Positions 42,756-51,242 of a stretch of DNA of 64,000 nucleotides are shown one piece after another. Each line of letters opens with the position of its first letter. Positions within the stretch are counted from its first letter, which is position 1. Position numbers and translations under genes: made by a program. The notes beneath the pieces are model-generated. The model did no database searches. It had not been told where the DNA came from and saw nothing but the letters and a program-made list of their open reading frames with translations. Origin of the DNA: Larkinella sp965227735 (lineage in GTDB: Bacteria; Bacteroidota; Bacteroidia; Cytophagales; Spirosomataceae); the NCBI RefSeq assembly GCF_965227735.1, contig NZ_OZ245776.1:4588001-4652000 (forward strand). Reading direction: 5' to 3'.

Positions 42756-45700
42756 ATGATTAGAATGAAGCTAAAAATGACGAGCCGTATTGGGATGTGG
42801 ATGGCGGGATTGGCGTGCTTCTCCGGAAGTGTGCTGATTCAAAGCTGTGGTGGCGTGGAAAAACCGGCTGAAATTGAAGCGGTGGCAGATCAGCTTCCCG
42901 AGAAGGTGGATTACAACCTGCACGTGAAGCCGATTCTGTCCGACAAATGCTTTTTCTGCCACGGTCCCGACAAGGCCAGTCAGAAAGGCGGTTTGGAACT
43001 GGCCACGCGGGAGGGAGCCATGGCGGCTTTGAAAAAAGCGAAGAATAAAAAACACGCCATTGTCCCCGGCGATCTGTCGGAAAGCGAAGTGTATTACCGG
43101 CTGGTGACGACGGACGAAGACGAGATGATGCCTCCCAAGTCGTCCAACCGCGTTCTGACCCCGTATGAAAAAGCCGTTCTCCTCAAATGGATCGAAGATG
43201 GTGCGGAGTACAAACCGCACTGGGCGCTGATCAAACCGGAAAAGGCGAAACTGCCGACCGTGAAAGACGCCAGTTGGCCCAAAAATCCGATCGACTATTT
43301 TACGCTGAGTAAAATGGAAGAAAAGGGACTGAAACCGTCTCCTGAAGCCGACCGGGAAAATCTGCTGCGCCGGGTTACGCTGGATCTGACCGGTTTGCCG
43401 CCCACGGTGGAAGAGCAGCAGGCTTTTCTGGCCGACCGTTCGCCGAATGCCTACGAAAAGGTGGTGGACCGGTTGCTGAAATCACCGCATTACGGCGAGA
43501 AAATGGCCGTCGATTGGCTCGATTTGTCCCGCTATGCCGACACCCACGGCTACACCGTCGACCGCTACCGGCCGATGTGGCCCTGGCGCGATTGGGTGAT
43601 CAAGTCGTTTAATCAGAACCAGCCATTTGATCAGTTCGTGACCTGGCAGTTGGCGGGCGATTTGTTGCCCCGTGCCTCGCGCGAACAGCGGCTGGCGACG
43701 GCCTTCAACCGCAACCACTCCCAGAACATGGAAGGCGGGATTATCAACGAAGAATTTCGGGTGGAATACGTTGCCGACCGCGCCAACACCGTCGGAACCG
43801 CCCTGATGGGCCTGACGGTGGAATGCGCCCGCTGCCACGACCACAAGTTCGATCCGTTTTCGCAGAAAGACTATTACAGCCTCTTCGCGTTTTTCAACAA
43901 TGTGGACGAAGCCGGGCAAATCTCCTGGGACGACGCCATGCCGGTGCCGACGATGCTCCTGAGCCAGCCGAAACACGACAGCCTGCTGACCTTCCTGGAT
44001 ACCAAAATCAAGGCGACAGAAACCGCTCTTCATCAGACCGTTCAGAAAGAGCAAGCGGCTTTCGCTCAGTGGCAGACTAAAAACGGCGCGGCTATTCCGT
44101 TCGATTACCGGAACGGATTGCAGGCCCATTTCACGTTCGACAAACTGGCTAATGGCAAATTCCTGAATGCCGTTAGCCAAAAAGACAGCGGCAAAGTGCT
44201 CGATCCGGTGTTGGTGCCGGGCAAACGCGGCAACGCGTTTCAGTCCAACGGCGACGATATTCTGACGCTGGGCGATGTCGGTATTTTCAACCGCTCGCAG
44301 CCGTTTTCCATTGGCGTCTGGGTCAACATTCCCAAAGACGTTTCTAAGGCGGCTCTCGTTCACAAAGGCAACGGCGATATTCTGTACAATTTTCGGGGGT
44401 ATTTCCTGAACCTGCGCGACGGCAAACCGGAACTGCTCATGGCGCATACCTGGCCTTACAACAGCATCATCCGGCTTGGCAAACAGGTGTTGCCGAAAGA
44501 AAAATGGATTCAGTTGACGATGACCTACGACGGTTCGAGCAAAGCGAACGGCCTGCGGCTGTTTGTGGATGGGAAAGAAACCGCTTTGGTGACCGAGAAG
44601 GACAATCTCTACAAAGACATTCTGTTCAAAGGCAAGCAAAGCGGGTTGATGGTGGGTGCCGACATGCGCGGACCCGGTTTCAAGAAAGGACTGGTTGATG
44701 AGCTCGTGGTGTATAACCGTGCCTTGTCGGCTCCGGAAGTGCAGGCACTGGTTCAATCGGCCCAGACCCTGCCCACCGTCCAGGGCGAGCCGCTGAAGGC
44801 GTATTATCTCAGCACGGTTTCGACGACCTACCAGCAGCAGCGCGACGAATTGCAGAAACTGCGGGCGGAGCGAAACCGGATTGCGGAGGAAATTCCGGAA
44901 ATTATGGTGATGGAAGACATGAAAACGCCCCGGCCAACGCACATTCTCAAACGGGGTGTGTACGATGCGCCCGGCGACCCGGTTCAGCCCGACGTGCCGG
45001 CCAGCGTGTTGCCGTTTCCGAAGGAATACCCGCGAAACCGGCTCGGTCTCGCCAAGTGGCTGTTGCATCCCGACAACCCGCTGACGGCCCGGGTGACCGT
45101 GAACCGCTACTGGCAAACGTACTTCGGAACCGGTCTGGTGAAATCGGCCAATAACTTCGGCAATCAGGGCAATCTGCCCACGCATCCCGAATTGCTCGAC
45201 TGGCTGGCGGTTCAGTTTAGAGAATCAGGCGGTCCGTCGCACGGCTGGAACGTGAAAGCTATGCAGAAACTGCTGGTGATGTCGGCGACCTACCGGCAAT
45301 CGTCGCGCGGACGACCGGACTTACAGCAGAAAGACCCCGAAAATACGTGGCTGGCCCGTGGCCCGATGTTCCGGTTAACCGCCGAAATGATTCGGGATAA
45401 TGCACTGGCATCGAGCGGTTTGTTGTCGGGCCGGTTGGGCGGAGAAAGCGTAAAACCGTACCAGCCGGAAGGACTTTGGGCGGTGAACAACACGACGTAT
45501 GAGCAGGATACCGGCGAAAAACTGTATCGCCGGAGTCTGTACACGTTCTGGCGCCGGACCAATCCGCCCCCATCGATGAACACGTTTGACGCGCCGTCGC
45601 GGAGTTATTGCGTGGTGCAGCGGCAGAAAACCAGCACGCCCTTGCAGGCGCTGGTGTTGCTCAACGATCCGCAGTTTGTTGAAGCCGCCAAAGTGGTGGC

Positions 45701-45980
45701 CGCCCGGTCGATTGCGCCCGGCAAACCGTTGCCCGACCAGTTGACCCAGCTTTTCCGGCTGCTGACCAGCCGAAAACCGGTCGAAAAAGAGTTGACGATT
45801 CTGACGAAACTATACCAGCAGGAATACCAGAAATTCCGAAAAAGTCCCGCCAAAATGCAGGGATGGATTAACGCTGGTGAATACAAACTGACCCAAACAA
45901 CCGAGAAACCCGCCCTTGCGGCCGGTGCCGTCGTCGCCAGTGCGGTGATGAACTCGGAAGCGTTTATTACGAAACATTAA
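42756..45980 (+). CDS. PSCyt1-DUF1549-LamG-DUF1553 secreted protein (copy 2)
   Basis: This 1074-residue protein has a leader with lipobox-like SCGG (C31) and then the same order as copy 1: heme motif CFFCH at 65-69; DUF1549 with RVTLDLTGLPPT and VDWLDLSRYADTHGY; a second CxxCH in VECARCHDHKFD; a LamG-like domain (about 470-660, with GNAFQSNGDDILTLGDVG); and DUF1553 at the C-terminus (NRLGLAKWLLHPDNPLTARV and SANNFGNQGNLPTH). It lacks the charged insertion of copy 1. It follows susD and precedes DUF1501 copy 2, so it is part of the SusCD operon. A role in binding or oxidising a glycan ligand is inferred. Confidence 0.9.
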   Translation: MIRMKLKMTSRIGMWMAGLACFSGSVLIQSCGGVEKPAEIEAVADQLPEKVDYNLHVKPILSDKCFFCHGPDKASQKGGLELATREGAMAALKKAKNKKHAIVPGDLSESEVYYRLVTTDEDEMMPPKSSNRVLTPYEKAVLLKWIEDGAEYKPHWALIKPEKAKLPTVKDASWPKNPIDYFTLSKMEEKGLKPSPEADRENLLRRVTLDLTGLPPTVEEQQAFLADRSPNAYEKVVDRLLKSPHYGEKMAVDWLDLSRYADTHGYTVDRYRPMWPWRDWVIKSFNQNQPFDQFVTWQLAGDLLPRASREQRLATAFNRNHSQNMEGGIINEEFRVEYVADRANTVGTALMGLTVECARCHDHKFDPFSQKDYYSLFAFFNNVDEAGQISWDDAMPVPTMLLSQPKHDSLLTFLDTKIKATETALHQTVQKEQAAFAQWQTKNGAAIPFDYRNGLQAHFTFDKLANGKFLNAVSQKDSGKVLDPVLVPGKRGNAFQSNGDDILTLGDVGIFNRSQPFSIGVWVNIPKDVSKAALVHKGNGDILYNFRGYFLNLRDGKPELLMAHTWPYNSIIRLGKQVLPKEKWIQLTMTYDGSSKANGLRLFVDGKETALVTEKDNLYKDILFKGKQSGLMVGADMRGPGFKKGLVDELVVYNRALSAPEVQALVQSAQTLPTVQGEPLKAYYLSTVSTTYQQQRDELQKLRAERNRIAEEIPEIMVMEDMKTPRPTHILKRGVYDAPGDPVQPDVPASVLPFPKEYPRNRLGLAKWLLHPDNPLTARVTVNRYWQTYFGTGLVKSANNFGNQGNLPTHPELLDWLAVQFRESGGPSHGWNVKAMQKLLVMSATYRQSSRGRPDLQQKDPENTWLARGPMFRLTAEMIRDNALASSGLLSGRLGGESVKPYQPEGLWAVNNTTYEQDTGEKLYRRSLYTFWRRTNPPPSMNTFDAPSRSYCVVQRQKTSTPLQALVLLNDPQFVEAAKVVAARSIAPGKPLPDQLTQLFRLLTSRKPVEKELTILTKLYQQEYQKFRKSPAKMQGWINAGEYKLTQTTEKPALAAGAVVASAVMNSEAFITKH

Positions 45981-45983
45981 ATA

Positions 45984-46108
45984 GTTTACGGTTTACAGTA
46001 TACGGTTTTCGGTGGCTGACGCGTGCTTGCTGACGCGTTTTTGTTCAGCCGCAGCCCAAATGCGTCAGCCACCGAAAACCGTATACTGTAAACCGTATAC
46101 CGGTAAAC
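45984..46108. repeat. Very long palindrome just upstream of the second DUF1501 gene
   Basis: Positions 45990-46022 and 46062-46094 are perfect complementary 33-bp arms (containing GGTTTACAGTATACGG and GGTGGCTGACGC), and further matching TTTACGG words extend both ends to 45984 and 46108. The centre holds a second GCTGACGC. The right arm ends 3 to 16 bp before the ATG at 46111. The stem could mask the ribosome-binding region in the SusCD-DUF transcript. Family with 4726-4812 and 40971-41070. Confidence 0.9.
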
Positions 46109-46110
46109 TT

Positions 46111-47556
46111 ATGAAAGAGAAACTCGCGCAGAGTCTGGCGGATACCTTTAACCGGCGGTCTTTTCTGAACAAAGCTTCCTGGGGCCTTGGCTCGCTGGCG
46201 TTGGGATCGTTGTTGCCTTCCCAGCTTTTCTCCAACCCCGCCGAACGCATTGAAACCGTGCCGAACCGCGCGCCGAAAGCCAAGCGGGTCGTGTATCTCT
46301 TCCAAAGCGGGGGACCGTCGCAACTGGAGACGTTCGATTACAAACCGTATCTGGAAAAAATGCATGGCAAAGACCTGCCCGCGTCGGTGCGGAAAGGCCA
46401 GCGGCTGACGAGCATGAGCGCCCAGCAGTCGGCACTGCCGCTGGTGAGTTCGCCCTACAAGTTTGCCCAGTACGGCAAAAGTGGCGCGTGGGCGAGTGAA
46501 CTGATGCCGTATACCGGGAAAGTGGCCGACGACCTGTGTTTCATCAAATCGATGTATACCGAGCAGATCAACCACGACCCGGCGCTGACGTTTTTCCAGA
46601 CGGGCAATCAACTGGCCGGGCGGCCCAGCATTGGTTCGTGGGTGAGCTACGGGCTGGGATCGGCCAACGAAAATCTGCCCGCGTTCATCGTCATGGTATC
46701 GAAAGACGCCCCGCAGGATCAGCCGTTGTATGCCCGGTTGTGGGGCAACGGTTTTCTGCCGTCGAAACACCAGGGCGTGCAGTTTCGCTCCGGCAACGAC
46801 CCGGTGTTGTATCTGAGCAATCCCAACGGCTACAGTTCGTCGGATCGGCGGTCGATGCTCGACGCGCTGAAGGATCTGAACCAGGTGCAGGAAGAGATTT
46901 ACGGCGATCCGGAAGTGTCGAATCACATTGCGCAGTATGAAATGGCGTTTCGGATGCAAACGTCGGTGCCGGAAGTGAACGATTTGTCCGACGAGCCGGA
47001 TTGGGTGTTCGATCTGTACGGTGAATCAGCCCGAAATCCGGGGACGTATGCGGCCAACTGCCTGATGGCCCGCCGGTTACTGGAACGGGATGTGAAGTTT
47101 GTGCAGTTGTATCACCAGGGCTGGGATCAGCACGGGAACTTGCCCAAGAGCATCACCAAGCAGTGCAAAGCGACCGATCAGGCGTCGGCGGCATTGGTGC
47201 AGGATCTGAAACAACGCGGTTTGCTGGACGACACGCTCGTGGTGTGGGGCGGTGAATTTGGCCGCACGAACTACTCGCAGGGCAAACTGACGAAAGACAA
47301 CTACGGCCGCGATCACCACCCGCGCTGCTTCACGATGTGGATGGCGGGGGGCGGTGTCAAACGCGGCATCACCTACGGCGAAACCGATGAGTTTGGCTAC
47401 AACATCATCAAAAACCCGGTCCATGTCCACGATTTTCAGGCGACGCTGCTCCACCTGCTGGGCGTCGATCACGAAAAACTGACCTACGAATTTCAGGGTC
47501 GCCGGTTTCGGTTGACGGATGTGGAGGGTAAGTTGGTGAAGGGGATTTTGGCGTGA
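46111..47556 (+). CDS. Tat-exported DUF1501 protein (copy 2)
   Basis: This 481-residue protein starts at MKEKLAQSLADTFNRRSFLNK, 3 bp after a giant palindrome; upstream in-frame codons run through the palindrome and are not used. The Tat motif NRRSFLNK is followed by a hydrophobic run (ASWGLGSLALGSLLP). DUF1501 landmarks are identical to copy 1: YLFQSGGPSQLETFDYKP, LYHQGWDQHGNLP, VVWGGEFGRTNYSQG, GRDHHPRCFTMWMAGGG. It is last in the sigma/FecR/SusCD/DUF1553 set and converges on the CBASS genes with a 96-bp gap. Confidence 0.9.
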   Translation: MKEKLAQSLADTFNRRSFLNKASWGLGSLALGSLLPSQLFSNPAERIETVPNRAPKAKRVVYLFQSGGPSQLETFDYKPYLEKMHGKDLPASVRKGQRLTSMSAQQSALPLVSSPYKFAQYGKSGAWASELMPYTGKVADDLCFIKSMYTEQINHDPALTFFQTGNQLAGRPSIGSWVSYGLGSANENLPAFIVMVSKDAPQDQPLYARLWGNGFLPSKHQGVQFRSGNDPVLYLSNPNGYSSSDRRSMLDALKDLNQVQEEIYGDPEVSNHIAQYEMAFRMQTSVPEVNDLSDEPDWVFDLYGESARNPGTYAANCLMARRLLERDVKFVQLYHQGWDQHGNLPKSITKQCKATDQASAALVQDLKQRGLLDDTLVVWGGEFGRTNYSQGKLTKDNYGRDHHPRCFTMWMAGGGVKRGITYGETDEFGYNIIKNPVHVHDFQATLLHLLGVDHEKLTYEFQGRRFRLTDVEGKLVKGILA

Positions 47557-47652
47557 AAAACCATTCTGGTGACTAGTCGCAGTTTATGATGACTTCGATC
47601 ACAATTCCGAAATGCTAACTATCCTATCATTCTACAACCATCCCTTATTTTT

Positions 47653-48588
47653 TTAAAATTCATCAACTATTTGCACGGTTGCTTGCGCATATGGGCTTTT
47701 ATCAAGTTGTAATTGAAGAACTCTTCTGAAATTATTAAGTTCTCTTTGTTCAATAATTTCTTGAAGCTTAGTTCTTCCCTGATATCCCTTTTGTAAAATC
47801 ATTTCAATTGCATCATCAATGCCGGTTAATGTGCTTGGCATATCGTACATAATAGCATGTGGAGCATTTTTGGGGTCTAGTTGAAACCAAGCCGGATGTC
47901 TACGAAACTTAGTTTTCATTGCATTTTCTAAAAATCCATGACGTCTATAAAACTGAGAAGCTTTTTCTCTTATCATGCCCTTAAGGTCATTAGGCATAAC
48001 TACCTTTAGACTAAAATCAGTAAATTTTACGCCATCAAATACAAGTTCATCAGCATCCTGCATACTTTCTACTAAGCCTGATACAAAATTTTTATAATAT
48101 CCAATTGCTAATGCCGTTGTTGGATATAAACTCAAGTGTCCCAATCTGTAATGCTCATCTATTACATTAGCATATTCCTGACAGGCCGCTTCAATACTAG
48201 CATCATTTGATTTATCAAATCGGGGCATATAAATACCGTTAAAATCAGTAGGTAATTTTATATCACTCTCAACTAGTAGAAAGGATTTTTCGCGACCCAT
48301 TGCTCCCAAAAAAAGAGCCATTTCTAATATAACGTTGTCTCTAGGTTCTATGACTAGATTGTTATTCGTTAAAGTTAAATCATCGGCTGTAGCGACAAAA
48401 ATACCAAAGTCAAAGTAACTGGCCATACGAAGAAGGTTATCGAAAGTGCTTTTATTTGGTTCCCAAACACCACGATCATTCCATAAAAAGCAATCTCCTA
48501 TGTCAACAAGGTAAGATTTTACTTTTTCAGCAATTTGGTACCCTGCCTTAGAGGAACCAATAAATATTTTTGGTTTTAAATCAGTCAT
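47653..48588 (-). CDS. TIR-STING effector of a CBASS antiphage system
   Basis: This 311-residue protein joins an N-terminal TIR-like domain (CAP12/TIR_2 type, about residues 6-145) to a C-terminal STING-like domain (about 155-311). In the TIR part, KIFIGSSKAGYQIA, LRMASYFDFGIFVATADD and EPRDNVILEMALFLGAMG are visible, with E89 the likely NADase glutamate. The STING part opens YPTTALAIGYYKNFV and has MYDMPSTLTGIDDAIEMI (D249, S252, T253), matching the nucleotide-contacting loop of bacterial STINGs. Known homologs bind c-di-GMP, polymerise and destroy NAD+. It is 11 bp downstream of the cyclase gene, both AT-rich compared with the rest of the window. Domain call is strong; ligand identity is inference. 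Confidence 0.88.
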   Translation of the reverse strand: MTDLKPKIFIGSSKAGYQIAEKVKSYLVDIGDCFLWNDRGVWEPNKSTFDNLLRMASYFDFGIFVATADDLTLTNNNLVIEPRDNVILEMALFLGAMGREKSFLLVESDIKLPTDFNGIYMPRFDKSNDASIEAACQEYANVIDEHYRLGHLSLYPTTALAIGYYKNFVSGLVESMQDADELVFDGVKFTDFSLKVVMPNDLKGMIREKASQFYRRHGFLENAMKTKFRRHPAWFQLDPKNAPHAIMYDMPSTLTGIDDAIEMILQKGYQGRTKLQEIIEQRELNNFRRVLQLQLDKSPYAQATVQIVDEF

Positions 48589-48599
48589 AATTATTCCTC

Positions 48600-49643
48600 T
48601 TAATAAGATAGTATTGCTCTTTCGATAGCATAGCTACCAACAATGTCTTTTGTTGCGTCTTCAATTAGGGTATCTAAATCTCTTTTTAAATTAATAATGT
48701 CAGGAACTAAATCGTCATTAGCTAAAGAGTATTCTGTGCCGTTTGGGCTTTTAATCGATTTTCTATATGCAGGATTTTCAATAATTTTTTGCATTTGATT
48801 AGATACTGATTTAGCAATATGTAATTCATTACCAGGTTTGTATGTTAGATCTTTTTCATCGATTGGATATGCAATTGAAGTTATTTGAAAACTTTTAAGG
48901 TTTTTTATTTCAACTTCACTATCAGCTTTTAAGTTCTTTAGTAATCTAATAGCACGTCTTAAACCATCTTTGGTGGAATCTCCTTTTTCATTAACTTGGT
49001 ATATGTGTGCAAAGGGGAAATCTGCTTTAGAATATTTAGGGCCATTAGGGAATTTGTAAAAATATATTCCTCTATAATACTCATCATTCCTTTCATGTTT
49101 AGTTTCTTCATACTTTTCTGAATTGTACCAATACCCAAATACAATATCTACTTTTCTATCAAGAGATTTATTTATTATAGATATGCATTTTTCGTGACTA
49201 TCATCAACTTTATCGTATATTTTTTTTAAAATATTTGTTGCTTGAATCCTCAATTCTTTTATGTCTACATTTGGATCGGATTGCGTATAGGGGTTGCTTG
49301 GATATATTTGAGGATAGAAGTATTTATCAATAATAGTAAGTAGATCGAAATCACTGTGAGCTCTAATGTTTGTATCTGTTTTTACAGAGCCCTGCGTCCT
49401 GTAGACTCTATCGAAATGAAGTTTAAGCCCGCTTTCCAAGTGGGTTTGCACTCTAGAAGCAGCAAGAAGTGTTTTATCGTTGTATTTCTTATCAATGGGA
49501 TGCATTGATTCAAGTAAATATTTTACGTCTTCTGGAACCTGACCAGTACCAAAAGATCTGGAAGTTACAGATTCCTTTAATTCTCTGTCAAATTTTCTAT
49601 TCTGCAGGTTTGCTAATCTGGTTGTATAATTCAGGGAAGCCAT
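48600..49643 (-). CDS. CD-NTase (CdnE-like cyclic dinucleotide synthase)
   Basis: This 347-residue soluble enzyme is a cGAS/DncV-like nucleotidyltransferase. The catalytic core has the GS motif in RTQGSVKTDTNIR (G85-S86), the two acidic residues D98 and D100 in HSDFDLLTI, and a third acid D166 in RKVDIVFGYW. The C-terminal half (about 200-345) is helical, with RRAIRLLKNLKAD typical of the PAP/OAS1-like substrate-binding domain. In STING-type CBASS this protein makes a cyclic dinucleotide (c-di-GMP in studied CdnE cases) after phage infection. No Cap2/Cap3 ubiquitin-like genes are nearby, so this is the minimal two-gene type I layout. AT-rich codon usage supports acquisition. Confidence 0.88.
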   Translation of the reverse strand: MASLNYTTRLANLQNRKFDRELKESVTSRSFGTGQVPEDVKYLLESMHPIDKKYNDKTLLAASRVQTHLESGLKLHFDRVYRTQGSVKTDTNIRAHSDFDLLTIIDKYFYPQIYPSNPYTQSDPNVDIKELRIQATNILKKIYDKVDDSHEKCISIINKSLDRKVDIVFGYWYNSEKYEETKHERNDEYYRGIYFYKFPNGPKYSKADFPFAHIYQVNEKGDSTKDGLRRAIRLLKNLKADSEVEIKNLKSFQITSIAYPIDEKDLTYKPGNELHIAKSVSNQMQKIIENPAYRKSIKSPNGTEYSLANDDLVPDIINLKRDLDTLIEDATKDIVGSYAIERAILSY

Positions 49644-49998
49644 TTTTGTCTATTGAATAATTTTAAGTGTTTAGCGAGTTGTTGTATTGTTGGTTTGTAA
49701 AATTATAAATTTTTTTGAAAAAACAATATACTATTTTCATGTACAACAATTATATTGCAAAATATTATAATTTACTAATTCGAGGCCTATGTTTTCATGT
49801 GTCGTAACCAAGAATGAAGAACTATACGGGCATAGAAATCGGATTGAATTAGAAATCTAAACTAAAAGCTCTCGATATTTTCCATGATATATCTCCTGGC
49901 TGTTTGTCATTTTGAAAAATCTGAATATTGTTGACTGAGAGTAAAGTTGGGATAATATTTTCGATTTGCCGTGATCTGGAAATAATGATCAAATATTC
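49644..49998. other. AT-rich non-coding stretch upstream of the CBASS cyclase
   Basis: No gene is supported in these 355 bp. On the minus strand, a TTG followed 18 bp later by TAATTTTA (close to TAnnTTTG) about 40-60 bp before the cyclase ATG could be its promoter. The rest shows no repeat and has several short stop-filled frames. It lies between the cyclase start and the 3' end of the secreted protein gene, and all of them are on the minus strand. Confidence 0.5.
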
Positions 49999-50032
49999 AA
50001 ACAATATTAGTTTATATAAACTAATATTGTTT
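49999..50032. terminator. Perfect 34-bp AT-rich palindrome overlapping a stop codon
   Basis: AAACAATATTAGTTTAT at 49999-50015 is followed directly by its exact complement to 50032. The last four codons and stop of the minus-strand gene at 50021-50500 lie within the right arm. It could be a Rho-independent-like terminator or a protein-binding site; there is no GC stem. Confidence 0.65.
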
Positions 50033-50500
50033 AGTTAACACAACTATTTCTATATTATCATTTCTAGATATATTAAATTTATAGTTAAAGCCATCTTTTT
50101 TAAAGCCATATACTTGCGAGTTGTTCTCTTCTCTTACGTAATATTTTTCAAGTTCATTGTATAGATCATCTAAATAAGTGGAGGATGGGATTTTAGAGTG
50201 CATTGCTGCAATTGTTATTTGTCTGGGGCCTTTTGAGATCGATAACATTCCATAAGGGTTTGAAAGTGAGCTCATATACATAAATTCAATAGCTCCATTT
50301 TTGAGCTGCCTTGTTGGATAACCCGCGTTCTTAACTTGTTCTTCCCAAACAGGAGTAGGCATATCCACCATTTTAAGCATATTTGAAATATTAGGTATAA
50401 CAACATTGACACCTTTGTAGTTTTTAAAATCAATGTCCTGAGAAAGGCAAATGGTTGAAGTTACTAAACTAAAAATGAGTGCTTTAGCTAAAATTTTCAT
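50021..50500 (-). CDS. Secreted protein of unknown function in the AT-rich island
   Basis: This 159-residue protein has a signal peptide (MKILAKALIFSLVTSTICLS, residues 1-20). The mature part has alternating hydrophobic and polar strands (IEFMYMSSLSNPYGMLSIS and NSQVYGFKKDGFNYKFNIS), suggesting a small beta-rich periplasmic protein. A helix IPSSTYLDDLYNELEKYY lies between. No family is recognised. It is upstream of the CBASS genes in the same orientation, but with 377 bp between, so it is not clearly part of that operon. Low GC like the CBASS genes. Confidence 0.65.
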   Translation of the reverse strand: MKILAKALIFSLVTSTICLSQDIDFKNYKGVNVVIPNISNMLKMVDMPTPVWEEQVKNAGYPTRQLKNGAIEFMYMSSLSNPYGMLSISKGPRQITIAAMHSKIPSSTYLDDLYNELEKYYVREENNSQVYGFKKDGFNYKFNISRNDNIEIVVLTKQY

Positions 50501-50968
50501 AAAATATTTGATTCGTTATGTAGGTATTAAGTATTTAACTTGAAAATTATTTGGGCGATAAATGATGTGAGCTTTAAAAAAAACCAAATTTTCCCGATAA
50601 CCTCTCTTTCTATTTGATGACCAAAAGGAGAGAATAATTTAACAATATAAAAATCATCATATTGGTTCTTTGGAAATATTGACAAATAAACCATATATTT
50701 TCTACTTAATTAGCTGCTATTTGTTAAATTCTTCCTTGTAATTCTTGTTTTATGTAATTCGTCCGTTTCTGAATTATGATCATTAGTCAGCGAATGACCA
50801 TTATCTGAAGGATCCGTACCGGATGATAATCTTTTTCTGATTCTTCGATATTTTTATGGAGGTGTTAAGATATGTCATAAATTATGTAATTAAGTAATTT
50901 TCTGCGATTTAATTTTTGTGAGTTACATAAATTCCGATAACTCCTTATGAACATGAAACCAATTACTG
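50501..50968. other. AT-rich stretch without a gene
   Basis: About 470 bp of low-GC DNA with no credible open frame, RNA gene or strong inverted repeat. A weak -7-like box cannot be chosen among the many AT-rich words. It joins directly to a decayed amidohydrolase gene end (50969-51078), so it looks like degraded island DNA. Confidence 0.5.
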
Positions 50969-51078
50969 GATCTTCCCTTATAACCCTTCCCCTTAAACAT
51001 CTATCTTGGACGTTTGCCGTTGTATTTTCCACTTTCAATGACCGCAATCCCGTTGTCCAGCACGTGTGTAAAAACCGC
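50969..51078 (-). pseudogene. Decayed 3' fragment of a D-aminoacylase-type amidohydrolase gene
   Basis: Read on the minus strand this gives VLDNGIAVIESGKYNGKRPR, a stop, then MFKGKGYKGRSS, aligned with the C-terminal VLVNGVPVIERGKHNGKRPG and VLMGKGYTGKSE of the intact gene at 53894-55480. About three quarters of the bases match over about 110 bp, and the match stops abruptly at 51078. There is an in-frame TAG in the middle and no normal stop position at the end. This is the tail of an old paralog, not a functional gene. Confidence 0.75.
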
Positions 51079-51242
51079 ACAACCATTCGCAAACCAATAG
51101 CCGTTTTACTGAACGGTACGGCACCAACCCTAGTATTAGCCAATCCCAATCCCCTCCAACCCAAAATTTCCCCCAACCCTACTCCCCTCTGCAACCATCC
51201 AACCCAATTCGTCATCTTTCGTCCATTAATCGGACAAATAGC

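Noticed and set aside
43482..45185. 567-codon open frame on the minus strand
   Set aside because: It is antisense to the DUF1553 gene, whose own frame has heme motifs, LamG and DUF1553. Long antisense frames are common in this GC-rich codon context.
50865..51215. 116-codon open frame on the minus strand
   Set aside because: It overlaps the amidohydrolase relic but in another reading frame, and its sequence has no recognisable features.
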